Positions 1-11,560 of a stretch of DNA of 38,579 nt are shown piece by piece. The notes below the pieces were generated by a model that was given only the letters and a program-made list of their open reading frames with translations, did no database searches and was not told where the DNA came from. This DNA comes from Purshia tridentata (taxonomy: Eukaryota; Streptophyta; Magnoliopsida; Rosales; Rosaceae): positions 1 to 38,579 of the forward strand of contig QANT01008696.1 in NCBI GenBank assembly GCA_003254885.1, given 5' to 3'. The position numbers were made by a program, and so were the translations under genes. Positions within the stretch are counted from its first letter, which is position 1; every line of letters begins with the position of its first letter.

Positions 1-2076
1 CATTTCCATTTAATTTCTGTCGAAATTTAAAATTTTCCTAAATTTCCGTCGAAATTTCCATCGAAAATTTTCACAGAACCGAAATTTAACTCCGCCTCAA
101 AATATTACCAAACTCCAAATTTTATAAATATATTATATACTAAATATCATATTAAATTAAAATAATATAATAGGCATTCATGTCCATGGTAGGCCCCCTG
201 TGTTTTAAGCATGGTGGACTGGGCAACACGCCAACACGGCAGACGGCAGACCCTTTATTTTTTAAAACATATTATATTTCAGACAAAAAACAAATTGATA
301 ATATTAATTTAATACAAACAAACGTTGAGAATGAGATAATTTGAAAACAATTAGAGAGAAATTATTTGGTGTAACTTTTATGTGAGAGAGTCAGAGTCGC
401 ACACATAATGTAGCGCACTGCACGATGTATACAATTATTTCACAATAGAATTATTGCCACTACATTATGGGCTGTAATCGCATGAGAGGGGCATTTTGGT
501 AATCTCATCTATTTGTCTCAGGCCTTGTTCCATCACTAGAGGAATCCCAAAAGTACGACCTCTCCCATAGAATAGTGTGTAAAAGGTCAATTTTGGGTAA
601 ATACACGTAAGCCCATAATTAGCACCATAATGGAAAGACCAGGTTCGCCTACATCACCCCCAAGGCCAGCTCACTCTTATAAAACAATGGATTCTGAGTT
701 TTGCTATTTTCAAAAAACCAATATAATTATTATTTTTGTTCATTTTTAAGATAACAACTTTAATAAATATGTTTAATTAATGGGAAACAGACATTTATGA
801 ATTGTTTTACTATTTCTATTTTATTTTTAATTTGACCACTACAACTTGAACATGAAGATGATGCCATTTGGCTATTGGCTATTTCTAATTAAGGATAATA
901 ATTTGGAGGCAATTTTAAATGGGTTGCTTAAAATAATGTGGCGTTTTAGGAATTTGGTATGTAATTAAAACTAAAAATTAAAGAAAATTTAAAAAGGAAA
1001 ATCACATTACCAAATTTGGAAGTATAGAATGGAATCTAACCTGTAAGAATTCAAATTTTGTCTGTTTCATGTTTTATCCAAATTCAAATGATCATTCTAG
1101 AAGAAAAGAAATAGTAGGATAATGTTTTTTTTGTTTTGATTTTTAATTAAAGAGAGAAACTATAGAGAGGTTAGGAAAAAGAAAAAAAAGAATCATATAT
1201 TATGATTTTCAAAATAAAAATAATTTATAATAGATATTAAGCTTTTAATATATCCTCTCTACTTTTGTCCTCACCTCTTTCAACTCTCTTCTCACCTCTT
1301 CTTTATCTCTTTATTGAAAAAAAGAATTTCTCTAGTTTTTTTATTTATGTGACTACATTTGTTTCTCTCAAAAATTGATTGTTTAAGAAACTTTCAAATA
1401 TAAGCTTTTATTAAGCTTCAGTTAATTTCATAGGTGAAAATTAAAAAAAGTCTATAAAGAAAACAAAGTAAAAGATAATTATGAACGGATCAATAAAACT
1501 CAACTTTCTTGTAAATTATGCGTTTTTTTATTTTGAATGTAATTTTAACTCCGATTAACTAAAAAGTATTATAAAAGTAGTATGAATAGCTTCTAAAATG
1601 ATCATTAAAAAAAATTAAGTAGGGGGATCGAGTCAAATTAAAAATAAACAAAGTAATCATGGATAGTCATAAATTCATAACCCAATGCAATCTCATCCAA
1701 TGTAATAGATAGAGAGAAGAAAGAAAAAAAAAAAAACCAAAAAAAAAGAAAAGAAAAAAAAGAAGAAAATCAATTTTATGAAAGAAAAAGAGAGAAAATC
1801 TCTCTAAGGCACGCTCATTCAGTCATTCTTTGCTTGCTTCGTTTACATCACGGGATCCCCATCCCTTCTTTTCTTTTCTTCCCTTTCTTCCTACTTATGT
1901 CTTCCTCTTCCTCACTGCCTGAACAAAACCCACCTCTGTTTTTTTCCTACTGCTCTCTTTATCTCTCTTATCTTTGCTCTTCTTGACTAACAAAGAAAGC
2001 TAGAAACACAGAGAGAGAGAGAGAGAGTGTGTGTGTGGTGGGTGTGTTTTGCTTTCGGAAGCTGAGCTGGTTGAAA
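1..2076. other. AT-rich flank and 5' leader region of the TTL gene
   Basis: No gene is supported here. The first ~110 bases repeat short motifs of the type GAAATTTCCGTC, similar in flavour to the repeat-derived stretch around 20800-21770, so this may be the edge of a dispersed repeat. An A/G-rich tract lies at about 1715-1800 and a C/T-rich tract at about 1856-1985, the latter typical of a plant promoter or 5' UTR. A (GA)n run followed by (GT)n sits at 2009-2036, about 40 bases before the TTL start codon. Confidence 0.6.
2009..2036. repeat. (GA)n(GT)n microsatellite in TTL leader
   Basis: About nine GA units pass directly into about five GT units. The tract lies in the probable 5' UTR of the TTL gene, where length variation could affect transcription or translation; that effect is inference only. 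Confidence 0.85.
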
Positions 2077-5000
2077 ATGCCCCACACAGACAAATCTATG
2101 CAAGAAATGGGGTTCGATTCCCTCACCAACAAGTTCCGCGACTCGCTGTGCTACACCACCGACGACGACAACCACCAGAAGAACAAGCCCGATTTCAAAG
2201 AACTCGATCTGGGTTCGCCCGTTTCGCCATTGATAACGAGGAGCTCGGTCAATGGCGGCAATGGCGGTATTGGCAGCGGTGCAGGAGCAACCACTTCGAG
2301 CTGCAGTTCGAGCTCTTCCGGTTCTGTTTCGAGCAAAACCGGCAACACCAAGTTGGGAAAAAGATCGGACGGCAAACCCAAGAACCACTCCGGCGAGCTC
2401 TCGGTCTCGTCCGAAACGAGCCCGAGAGAGTCCGAGACCATCCGATCCGGTACGACGCCGCGTAATTGGAGACCGGCGCATCGGAGATCGGTCTCTGCTG
2501 GACCCCCATTGATCTACTCTGGTGGGAGTTTCACTAGCGGTGTTAGTACTAGTGCTAGTCTTGGTAATGCTTGTGGGAATGCTGCAACGAATTCGTTGTC
2601 GTCTTCTTCTTCAAGCTCAGCCAGCACTGTTTTTCCAAGCGGCAACATATGCCCATCTGGGAAGATAGTGAAGTCTGGTTTGGCTTGTAGAGCAAGCAAC
2701 AAGACCGATGTTTTGGGGTCAGGGAGTGTGAACTACGGCCATGGAAGCATAGTACGAGGTGGTCCGAAAGCAGATGCCAGTTTGACTGGGAACATACAGT
2801 TTGCTGGAGAGTCTGTGATGGTGAAGAGAGCAATGGGGAACTCTGATCCAGAGGAGGTGAAGAATGCTGGGAATGAGCTTTACAGACGAGGCCATTTCGC
2901 CGATGCATTGGCATTTTATGATAGGGCCATATCTTTGTCACCCGACAATGCCGCCTACCGTAGTAACCGGGCGGCGGCGTTGACGGCGCTCGGGAGGCTG
3001 GCCGAGGCGGTGAGGGAGTGTGAGGAGGCTGTCAGGTTGGACCCTGGTTATGGGAGGGCCCATCAACGGCTAGGTTATCTTTATCTTCGGTGAGTGTAGA
3101 AAACTGGGACTTAAATTAATAGTTAAAAATGTAGGCTTTACTTGGTGGTTTTGTTGTTCCTCTTTGTTTGTATGGTTATGCTTTCTAGGAAATATATTTG
3201 TTTTACCTTGTTTGTTTTCTCTGGATGAATGTGATTGGTCTGTTTGATTTTCATCTACTTTGTGCTTAAATTGTGTTTCTTTTTGGTGTTGGTGTATTTG
3301 ATGTGGGTTGGTCTCCGTTACCTCTGGTTTTTTGTTTCAGATTTCTACCTTTGGATTGGTAAAATCAGAATCTTAGATATCATTGCTCCATGTTCCTGAC
3401 AGTCTGAATGGTTGTTAGACCAGCCAATTATGGGGTTACTTTCTTTGAGTTTAGTATTTGAGCTTTAAGAAACTGTTGGGTTCGTTCTGTCTTTTCTATG
3501 CTGTTGAATTATGTTTCATATATTGCTGTTGCCTCATCCTTGGTATATCTGGATTAATAAGTCTATGGGATATATGTTTGCATTCTAGTACTTGTCATTA
3601 AGTTTCTGCCTTTTCAGTTTCAAGTCTGAAAATTCAAAGGTTATCCGTTGATAGATTCAAGACTAGTAATAACCATGGGTAATTTTTGCTCAGTTTTTTG
3701 TTTTAGTTTTCTCCGGTTTATGTTTATGCCTATCCATTCTCTGTCTTGTTGCATCATACTCTGAGCTGATAAAATTCAGTATCATCTCAGTTAATACATA
3801 GATTGGACATTTTACAGTTTTGGGCAAGTTGAAAATGCCTGCCGCCACTTGTGTTTTCCTGGGCAACACCCAGATCAGTCTGAGTTGCATAAGTTGAAGT
3901 CACTGGAGAAACATCTGAAACAATGTGAAGATGCCCGTAAGCTTGGTGATTGGAAGAGTGTGCTAAGGGAATCTGATGCAGCCATAGCAACTGGAGCAGA
4001 GTCCTCTCCTCAGGTAGAACCTAGCCTAAAGTCTCTTACTTTTCTAAATTCATTTGGAACAAAGTTTTTCAAGTTGCTTCAACTAATTAGAATCAAATTA
4101 CAGCTTCTTGCTTGTAAAGTAGAAGCTCTGGTGAAGCTCCATCAACTCGAAGATGCAGAATCCAGCCTAACAAATATACCCAAGTTTGAAAATTGCCCGT
4201 CTTCTTGCTTGCAAACCAAGTTCTTTGGTATGCTAGTTGAAGCTTATGTACTCTATGTCAGAGCACAGGTTGAGATGGCATTGGGAAGGTAAGCTCTGAA
4301 GTGGAAACTTAAAAAGCACAGCAGCTATGGCTTTTAGAGTGAGTGAGAAAGGATAATAGATTTCTTGCAGGTTTGAGAATGCAGTAGCTGCGGCAGAGAA
4401 GGCTGGCCTGATTGATTACAGTAATGTTGAAGTTACAAGGGTATCATATAATGTGAAAAAGGTTGCAAAAGCTCGTTCTCAGGGTAATGATCTTTTTAGC
4501 GCTGGAAGATTTGCTGAAGCCTGCTCTGCTTATGGGGAGGGCCTCAAATATGATAGTTCCAATTCTGTTCTCTATTGCAATAGAGCAGTTTGCTGGTCTA
4601 AGCTTGGACAATGGGAACAGTCTGTTGAAGACTGCAACAAAGCCCTCAAGATTCAACCTAATTACAGAAAAGCCCTTCTTCGGAGAGCTGTCTCAAATGC
4701 AAAGGTAATTGTCCTTAATATGGACAAGTGGGTGGGGATTCCACTTTTTGAAATTTGTATTTGTTGATTTATATGTGATTGTTAGTATCTTTTCTTGCGA
4801 AATTTTATAGCTTGAACGATGGGCAGAGGCAGTAAAAGATTATGAGGTCTTGAGGAGGGAACTTCCTGGAGACAATGAGGTTGCCGAATCTCTACACCAG
4901 GCACGAATTGCATTGAAGAAGTCTCGTGGAGAGGAATTTTATAATGTGAAGTTTGGTGGTGAAGTGGAAGAAGTTTCTAGTCTAGACAAGTTTAGAGCTG

Positions 5001-5616
5001 CAATATCATCACCTGGTGAGTTTGATCCAATTTATTGCCCAGTAATTCAATCAATTCTAAGTCTCTTGCGTAACTGAAGATTTGAAATTTCAGGTGTTTC
5101 TGTTGTTCATTTCAAAGTGGCATCGAATGAGAAATGTGAAGAAATATCCCCATTCATAAACATGCTTTGTGTTCGATATCCATCTGTTAATTTTTTCAAG
5201 GTAGGAAACTTATTGGTGTATATTCACCTCATGTTCAAGTGATCATTCTACTGCATTCCTACTGTTTAAGATGAGATTTATAAAATGTTCACAGTATTCA
5301 ACGTATGTTTCAAAAGATATATGGTCTGAAAGACAAGGATGCTATCATCCTTCACATTATAATATAAAAATTATTGGAAGGATGTCATCCTTGCACTTTG
5401 TAATCACATCATTTTTATCTGTTGGAAGAATTTGCATTTAATTGGTTTGTTGTTTGGTTTTAGGTGGATGTGGAGGAGAGCTTAGCCATAGCAAAAGCTG
5501 AGAGCATAAGATCTGTCCCGACGTTTAAAATTTACAAGAATGGTGAGAAGGTGAAGGAGATGGTCCGCCCAAGCCATCAGTTCTTAGAGGACTCAGTGAG
5601 AACCTGTAGTCTCTAG
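2077..5616 (+). CDS. TTL1: TPR repeat-containing thioredoxin TTL-like protein
   Basis: Seven exons are read as 2077-3089, 3818-4013, 4104-4288, 4371-4704, 4811-5015, 5094-5200 and 5464-5616, all GT-AG and in frame, giving 730 residues (Arabidopsis TTL1 is about 700). The ATG at 2077 is preferred because the open frame upstream holds only a GTG and is low-complexity leader. Residues 1-260 are Ser/Gly/Asn-rich and probably disordered. TPR motifs begin at about 261 ([10 protein letters not shown]) and a second TPR block occupies about 405-620. The C-terminal ~100 residues are a thioredoxin-like fold ([21 protein letters not shown]). The redox CxxC is absent: the matching position reads [10 protein letters not shown], which is normal for the TTL family, so a scaffold rather than oxidoreductase role is expected. 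Arabidopsis TTLs act in osmotic stress, ABA and brassinosteroid signalling. Assignment to TTL1 rather than a sister TTL is less certain than the family. Confidence 0.9.
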
Positions 5617-7911
5617 CAGACACCACCCATTTCTGGTCTGCTCTCATTTATTTTATGGTAACTCTCCTAGTATTTACCATTAATCATTTCATACTAGGAA
5701 TACCATTTTTACCTGTGACATAATCAGCAACTCAATTGTTTCATACAGTTGTTTTTTTAAGGCAGAGAAATCCTGCAGAGAGAAATAGCTTCTTAGTCCA
5801 CATTTGGAATTATATATATATTTTTTAATATAATTTTCTCTCTAGTGTTTTTGCCCTTTGCCTTTGGATTCCAATATTGGTTGTCCTTTTTAAAACTTTT
5901 TTGGTTCATATGCCAGCCTCATTTTGTGTCCATGTTCCTGATTCTGAGTAAAGGAGCTGTGAAAGTGTATAGGTTCATTATAATGTCCATCTGATTGAAA
6001 ATTTTGGAGAGAGATAGAGAGAGAAAAGGGGAGATGTTGGCTGGTAGGTGGCATTTGTGTAAGAGAATGTTACGTACAAAGTTAAAAAAAAAAACGAGAG
6101 ATTGAATAATAATGATGGTTGAGTGATGTAAAAGGTGGTGAATTTTGGATGCTTATTAAGTTATTATCAACATTTTTGGTCAATTCATTACTTTTTTCTT
6201 CTCAGCGTGGCTTTTGTGCTTTCCAAGATTTGGGTTAATTGTTCCTTGTCTCGGTAACATTTTATTACTTTATTAGTGCCAAGTTGCTAACTTCATGATT
6301 GTCCTTTTTTTTCTTTTTTTTTCTTTTTTTTCTTTTTCGAGTTATCTTGTAGTTGTAGATAATTGGTGTATTATTATTTTTCTCACAATAAATAGATATA
6401 CGATTTAACATGTGTGGAGAAGTTGTGAGAGATGCACCAATTATGTTTTCTCATTGTTGTCTAAAATCCACAAGTATCTTGTAATTTCAAATACTTGAAA
6501 AAATATCTTAAAAAGTGTTATTTTAATTCCCTCTTTTATTCTTCTTAAATTATCTATTTCATATGTGGATTTATTAGTAAGATAAATAAATAGAAATTTA
6601 GGATTAAGTACCTAATTTCAATACTTTTTCAGAAAATCAGTTTTGTTCATAATTTTTAGGTTTGACTACTAACTATTGAACTTAATTTTTAGAATAGGTC
6701 ACAAATTTAAAGCTCATTTGTTTTGGGCTTTATTTGTTTGACAAATTTACACTTTCTATTGTCCTTTGACCCACATATGATGGGTCTTAGATAAAATTTA
6801 TAAAGTTTTGACAAAATTGTCTTTAATATTTTTATATTATCTTGGAAATTAGTTTATAGTCTCAACTTCAATTTTAGTTGTGACTGTACGACACTTAACT
6901 TCAAATTTTGTTGTGATTAAATGACAGTCACAGCTAAATTGTGATACAGTCACAGTTAGGTTGTGACTAAATTGAAATTTTTTTTAAGAGAAATTGTATT
7001 ACAATATAATATAAATAAAGGTCAAAATAATACTTTTACTCAAAATAATACTTAGTATAGTTGTGGGAGTTATCTTTTTCAACTTACCAAGACAATTACA
7101 ACTAAATTATTAGGCAGTTACAATTAATATGTAATTGGATTGATTTTTTTTATTTTAATACAATATAGTATAAATTAATATAATAGTATAGATGTAATAT
7201 ATATATATATATATATTTTATTGTAGTGGCATGTAATGTAATATTTGTGAATTATAGTGTCCTTTACTATATTATTATGTTTGACTTTTCAACTAGTACT
7301 TAATTTAAAATGTTATTAAATTTTGATATTTAAACTAAAAAATTATTGAAATTTAATATTTAAAGTCAATTAATCTATAAATAAATACTTTTAAAGTCTA
7401 ATTAAGTAATTTATGCTAAAATCTAAAAAGATCCGGTAATAAAAATTCAAAAATAGTGGGCCTGTAAAAGGACAGCCAAGCCTAAACCCGAACAAAGCCA
7501 AACTCATACACTCTGAACCTCGCAACCAAACACGTCAACAAAGACCCAAAGCTCCATTTGGGCCTACGCATCATGAGATCGATGCCCAAATATTCTTCAG
7601 AGAAATTCTACAGGCTCCCTTAAATTCAACTCCACACCATCTGCATGGAAATAGATTAAGATACCTCCAATATTTTTATTATACAATTAGTGCATAACCA
7701 ATCTTATTATATTACATAGAAATAGATTAAGATACGTCCAATATCTTATTCGCACTTGAAGAAGTCATGATAGCTAGAGGCTTGGACAAGTACTTATTAA
7801 AAATATATATGTGGCATCTCTAAAATAAGATATAGATGTAGAATCAATGCAGAATGTGAAAGAGTAGTGGAACAATTACATTTTACATTAATCTTGTATT
7901 TATCGTCCCGC
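5617..7911. other. AT-rich intergenic spacer
   Basis: It holds the TTL 3' UTR and then AT-rich DNA without a convincing ORF. Visible items are a T-rich stretch near 6300-6340, repeated CAGTCACA/TTGTGACT words at about 6880-6970 suggesting an old repeat, a (TA)n run at about 7196-7217, and a short direct repeat (GAAATAGATTAAGATAC) at about 7648 and 7719, 71 bases apart. Confidence 0.6.
7196..7217. repeat. (TA)n microsatellite
   Basis: About eleven TA units in an AT-rich intergenic region. Confidence 0.8.
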
Positions 7912-8313
7912 CTAAGCAAAAGCCTCAACAGGAAATGTCTTGGTGATCCCAGCAAGGCTCTTGAAGTGAATCTTCCCGGTGGGCGGATCATCAACAGTGA
8001 TCTCGCTCACCGGAGGCCACAACATGAGCTCCTTGGCCTTCACACCCTTGAGCTTCTTGATCCTCTTCTTCTCGACGTAGCCTGTGATGTCAGTGTCGTA
8101 GCTCACAAGCTTGCTGATGATCTTGAACTCGTGCTCCACCTTCTTCGATTGCACGATCCACATGTACCCGCTGCTCTCCACGAACCCCACTTCGATTACT
8201 TCGGCCAGTGGAAGAATGCCCTGAGGGAGTTCAAATTGTTGGAGGATCGAGATGGCCAGTTTCAGGCCTTCTTCGTGACCTTTCTTCACAATGCCTCCTT
8301 CTTTCTCTGTCAT
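7912..8313 (-). CDS. DUF538 family protein
   Basis: A single-exon frame of 133 residues. The order of conserved blocks matches the plant DUF538 family (the family of Arabidopsis SVB, SMALLER WITH VARIABLE BRANCHES): ELPQGILPL near residue 28, VGFVESSGYMWI near 43, a charged stretch, KLVSYDTDITGYVE near 68, KKLKGVKAKELMLWPPVSEI near 87 and the C-terminal FKSLAGITKTFPVEAF. There is no signal peptide at the N terminus (MTEKEGGIVKK), so it belongs to the cytoplasmic rather than the secreted subset. The family is stress- and trichome-associated but its biochemistry is not settled. A consensus TATA box lies 45-56 bases upstream. The long frame on the opposite strand is its shadow. Confidence 0.9.
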   Translation of the reverse strand: MTEKEGGIVKKGHEEGLKLAISILQQFELPQGILPLAEVIEVGFVESSGYMWIVQSKKVEHEFKIISKLVSYDTDITGYVEKKRIKKLKGVKAKELMLWPPVSEITVDDPPTGKIHFKSLAGITKTFPVEAFA

Positions 8314-8357
8314 GTTTTGGTTGTGTAGCTTAGTACTACTTAATTATAATGTAACCC

Positions 8358-8369
8358 TATTTATATAGT
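8358..8369 (-). promoter_or_regulatory. TATA box of the DUF538 gene
   Basis: On the minus strand the sequence reads CTATATAAATAG, a near-perfect plant TATA box, about 45 bases before the start codon at 8313. This predicts transcription start near 8330 and a very short 5' UTR. Confidence 0.7.
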
Positions 8370-8825
8370 TGATTTGTGTATTTAATTACTACATGGAACA
8401 AAAGTAGATGGTGGAAACCAAAGGTATTTGCTTAGGGTTGGTCGTCACAAGTTTTGTACCACTCTGCTCTCTCGATCGTGCGTCCCACATATCACTAAGC
8501 ATTTGTCTCTAGATTAATTTTTAATTCTCCATTAGGTCATGACTGCATATCCATTTATATGCTGTATCAAAACCCATATTAAAATGAATCTACTTAAAGC
8601 TTTTGAGAATGCTAGCATATATAGTATCGTAACTATACATTTTGTGATGCATCCATCACCCCTGGTTGATCAAATTATGGAACTTATGGAATTATGTTTG
8701 AATTAATGTGCTGTGATAGGGTTATAATTAGACTGGGCTGTAGGCTAACCCTGCCTGGAAAAACTATAAAGAAAATTTTATATAGAGTTATCCCATATAG
8801 GGTCTTTCTCCTATGTGGAATATCC

Positions 8826-8910
8826 ATGCGGGAAACAACCACAGCCACAAGATTTTACAAATATCATGAAATCTTGTGACTATGGTTGTTTTCCTACACT
8901 CAGCCCGCAT
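8826..8910. repeat. Foldback palindrome (hairpin-capable)
   Basis: The left arm starts ATGCGGGAAACAACCACAG and the right arm ends with the complementary CCCGCAT. Over about 30 bases the arms pair with only a few G-to-A type mismatches, around a loop of ~13 bases, with a small bulge (TACACTCAG) on the right arm. It could be the core of a foldback or MITE element, or a hairpin RNA source; no clear target-site duplication was seen. Confidence 0.75.
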
Positions 8911-9048
8911 ATAATTGTCCATTTAGATTAGTTTATGGCCTCATTGCATATAATACCAAAATTTCTCATAAGTCACATAATATTACCACGAATTATAAGA
9001 AATTGGATATCATCTACTAATTTCATACCCTAAATTAGCAGGACTGAT

Positions 9049-9569
9049 TTGTTCATTATTTGATACGAATCCGTAAATAACATTTAATATTTGATATCAA
9101 TTTTAAATGACACAACTTAAACACGAAATAACCAAGAAATTAAGCGGGGAAATATAATGGATCAGCCTTTATTTTTTCCTATGGTAAATAGGACAACGGC
9201 TTATTGAAAAAGGAAAATTGTTCATTATTTGATACGAATCCGTAAATAACATAACATAAATAAATAAGTTTCACTGTTTTATTTTATTTTATTTGTTAAA
9301 CTTTGATACGGTAATATTAAATACATGAACTCGAATAATATGACATGATTAATAAAAAAAATAGACTCAATTAATATCCAAATTAACTAATTAACTCAAT
9401 TAATTAAATAAATTGAGTTACAGACTTACAGTTGATTAATGTTTGATATCAATTTTAAATGACACAACTTAAACACGAAATAACCAAGAAATTAAGCGGG
9501 GAAATATAATAGATCAGCCTTTATTTTTTCCTGTGGTAAATAGGACAACGGCTTATTGAAAAAGGAAAT
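9049..9569. repeat. Nested tandem duplication, second copy split by an insertion
   Basis: Segment A (about 9049-9083) recurs at about 9218-9252. Segment B (about 9090-9217) recurs nearly unchanged at about 9442-9569. The arrangement is A-B-A'-insert-B'. An A-B unit of ~169 bp was therefore duplicated and one copy then interrupted by ~185 bp of AT-rich DNA (about 9253-9438). B' ends about 45 bases before the TATA box of the next gene. Confidence 0.8.
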
Positions 9570-9614
9570 TAACAAAAATGATATTGAGGTCGGAAATTCA
9601 AAATTAGATTAGCA

Positions 9615-9623
9615 TATATAAAG
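9615..9623 (+). promoter_or_regulatory. Candidate TATA box of the NLS-protein gene
   Basis: TATATAAAG lies about 65 bases upstream of the ATG at 9680, at a suitable distance for a start of transcription near 9650. Confidence 0.6.
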
Positions 9624-9679
9624 AGAAGAGTAGGCAACAGAAGAGCAGAAAAAGCAAAAGAGAGAGCAGTAGAGTGAAG

Positions 9680-10657
9680 ATGGAGATGGCCAGTGCTCTG
9701 AGCAAAACGAAGACGATGAGAGCAAAGAACGAGAAGATGTCTCTTGAAGATTATCTCCTTCTCCTTCACTCTCACTCCCACCTCCACCTCACCGTTTTTC
9801 ATCTAAATCAGGTACCTAAGTTTCTTCTTCTTCTTCTTCTTCAATTACATTTTCAATTTTCAAATTAATTTCATCTTATTTTTCCGAAATTTTTTTGGTT
9901 TCGCAGCTCATCAACATGCACGGGTACAAGAAAATCCACAAAGTTCCCAAGGTCAATTTCGTTCCTAGCCTCTGTTTGACTGTTTGGCTCCCGAGAAAAT
10001 AAAAATTGTTGAATTCATGTTACTTTGATTTGTTATCTATAGTAATGATTTGCATTTTCTTGTTTATAGTTAATTTGTTGAAAATGTGCTTGCTCTCGAT
10101 TTTCTCACACCTTCTCTGAAACCAAACGTAATATCCTAACCTATTGCGTTCAATTCTTCCCTCTTTTTCCACCATTTTCAACCCTCCAGAAACTTCTAAT
10201 CGACGCGGTGAGCACACTCAACCTGGTGGATCCGAGTCGCTCTACGCTGAAGGACTACATTTCGCCGTTGGTCATCACCACGCTCGATGACGTCATCGCC
10301 GACCTCAACGAGCTCAACTGGCAAGAGTGCTGCGTCACCTCCGTCGAAACCCTGAACTCGTGGAAACACGCCGTCGTCGCCTCATCCCCTGCTCCTCCTT
10401 CTCCTCTCGCGAGCCCCCGCAACAACGTCGCCGTCCGACACCGCAAGACTCTTGATCCGAGATCCAACGGTGTCGTTTCGGCTCCCAACGTTGCTTCCAC
10501 GCCGTGTTTGGCTTCTGAAATCACTACTGATCATCCAGTGAAGAATCGGGTTCCGAAGAAGAAGAGAAAGAGATTGGTGAGAGGCACCGGCGCCGGCCGT
10601 GGTGGCGCCAATAATCTTGCTCTGGATTGCGTTTCGTACGGATCGACATCGTCTTGA
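9680..10657 (+). CDS. Plant protein of unknown function with SV40-type NLS
   Basis: Three exons (9680-9811, 9907-9951, 10190-10657), all phase 0 with GT-AG introns, encode 214 residues. The ATG at 9680 is chosen as the first in frame; another at 9737 (MSLEDYLLLL) could also serve. The first ~125 residues look like one compact module running across all three exons: SLEDYLLLL, LTVFHLNQLINMHGYKKIH, DPSRSTLKDYISPL, TLDDVIADLNELNWQECCV. That exon-spanning continuity supports the model. The rest is Pro/Ser-rich and disordered, with PKKKRKR at about 181-187, a classical monopartite nuclear-localisation signal, followed by a Gly/Arg patch. I cannot name the family or a biochemical role; a nuclear protein is inferred. 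A (TTC)n run lies in intron 1 at about 9824-9842. Confidence 0.75.
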
Positions 10658-11560
10658 ATTCCTAGGGTAATGAAATGGTTTTTTTTTTGAGGTCTGTGTG
10701 CGTGTGTTTCGGAATTCGGATTCTGTTTTCTTGTTTCGGTTTCGGCGGTTTTTGTTGGAATTGGCGGGAGATATGTCACGCGATCGGTGCTTGCTTGCAG
10801 AGGTCGTTGGTGGTTAGTGGTTAGTGGTAGAATTGTCATATTCGTAAAAGCCGAGGGGTGTTTCTGTACATCCGCTTCAGACAGTGGTACATTTGTGTTT
10901 AACAAGTAGTGTTATGGGTATTTCGGTCTTTTCAGATTTTCTGAATCTGTGCTTTCCGCTGTACAACTATACAAGGCTAGTGAATTAATACAACCGAAAC
11001 TGTTTAATCAGGTTGCCCTTTCGATCTTTTGCATTTATTGGCCAAAAATGTGGATTTTGATTTTCTATTTTTCTGTTTTAGTAAAAGTTTACTGTTTCCT
11101 CACCAAAAAAAAAACAAAATTTACTGTTTTCTAATCCATATATATTTGTGATTATATGGTGCCACATTAATACTGAGAACTCGACCCATTTGCTTCACAA
11201 ATTTCAAGCCCTCACTCCAAGTAGTCCAAACCAACCTAAAGAGGCTTAAAAAGGAGACTCCATAGTTCTGCAAAAAATGTAAATTATCATATTATGTACT
11301 CCATTTTCCGTGTGGCTAATCCGGTCTAAACTTCCTGAGCTACTTCTCTAATCCATAGTTCTCTAATTTTTATATGAATTTATATTTGTTTTACAAAATG
11401 ATGTAAGTTGTTTAACTCAATGATGATCGATAAGCAATCAATCCCCACTAGAATTTTAGTTTCTAAAACCACATAACCCATATCCACAAAGTATTCACCA
11501 AGACTCCATTATCCCAAAACAGAAACAAAAATGAAATAAGAATTTAAACACATTGCAAAA
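10658..11560. other. Intergenic region, convergent 3' ends
   Basis: It holds the 3' UTRs of the NLS-protein gene and of the first KEN/D-box gene. From about 11140 the sequence resembles the region from about 12705, marking the edge of the tandem duplication. No gene is supported. Confidence 0.55.

Larger units (their letters stand above)
8314..9679. other. Spacer between DUF538 gene and the NLS-protein gene
   Basis: This is the divergent promoter region of two genes facing away from each other. It contains a foldback palindrome at 8826-8910 and a nested duplication at 9049-9569, listed separately. No coding region is supported. Confidence 0.6.

Noticed and set aside
2029..2076. Upstream extension of the TTL frame
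   Set aside because: It begins with GTG inside a (GT)n leader; the first ATG is at 2077 and fits the family.
1987..2702. Several frames on both strands overlapping TTL exon 1
   Set aside because: They are shadows of the Ser/Gly-rich coding exon and show no family features.
7867..8328. 153-residue plus-strand frame
   Set aside because: It is the antisense shadow of the DUF538 gene, whose protein motifs are unmistakable.
10255..10905. Minus-strand frames under exon 3 of the NLS-protein gene and its 3' UTR
   Set aside because: They are shadows in GC-richer coding sequence, with no recognisable motifs.
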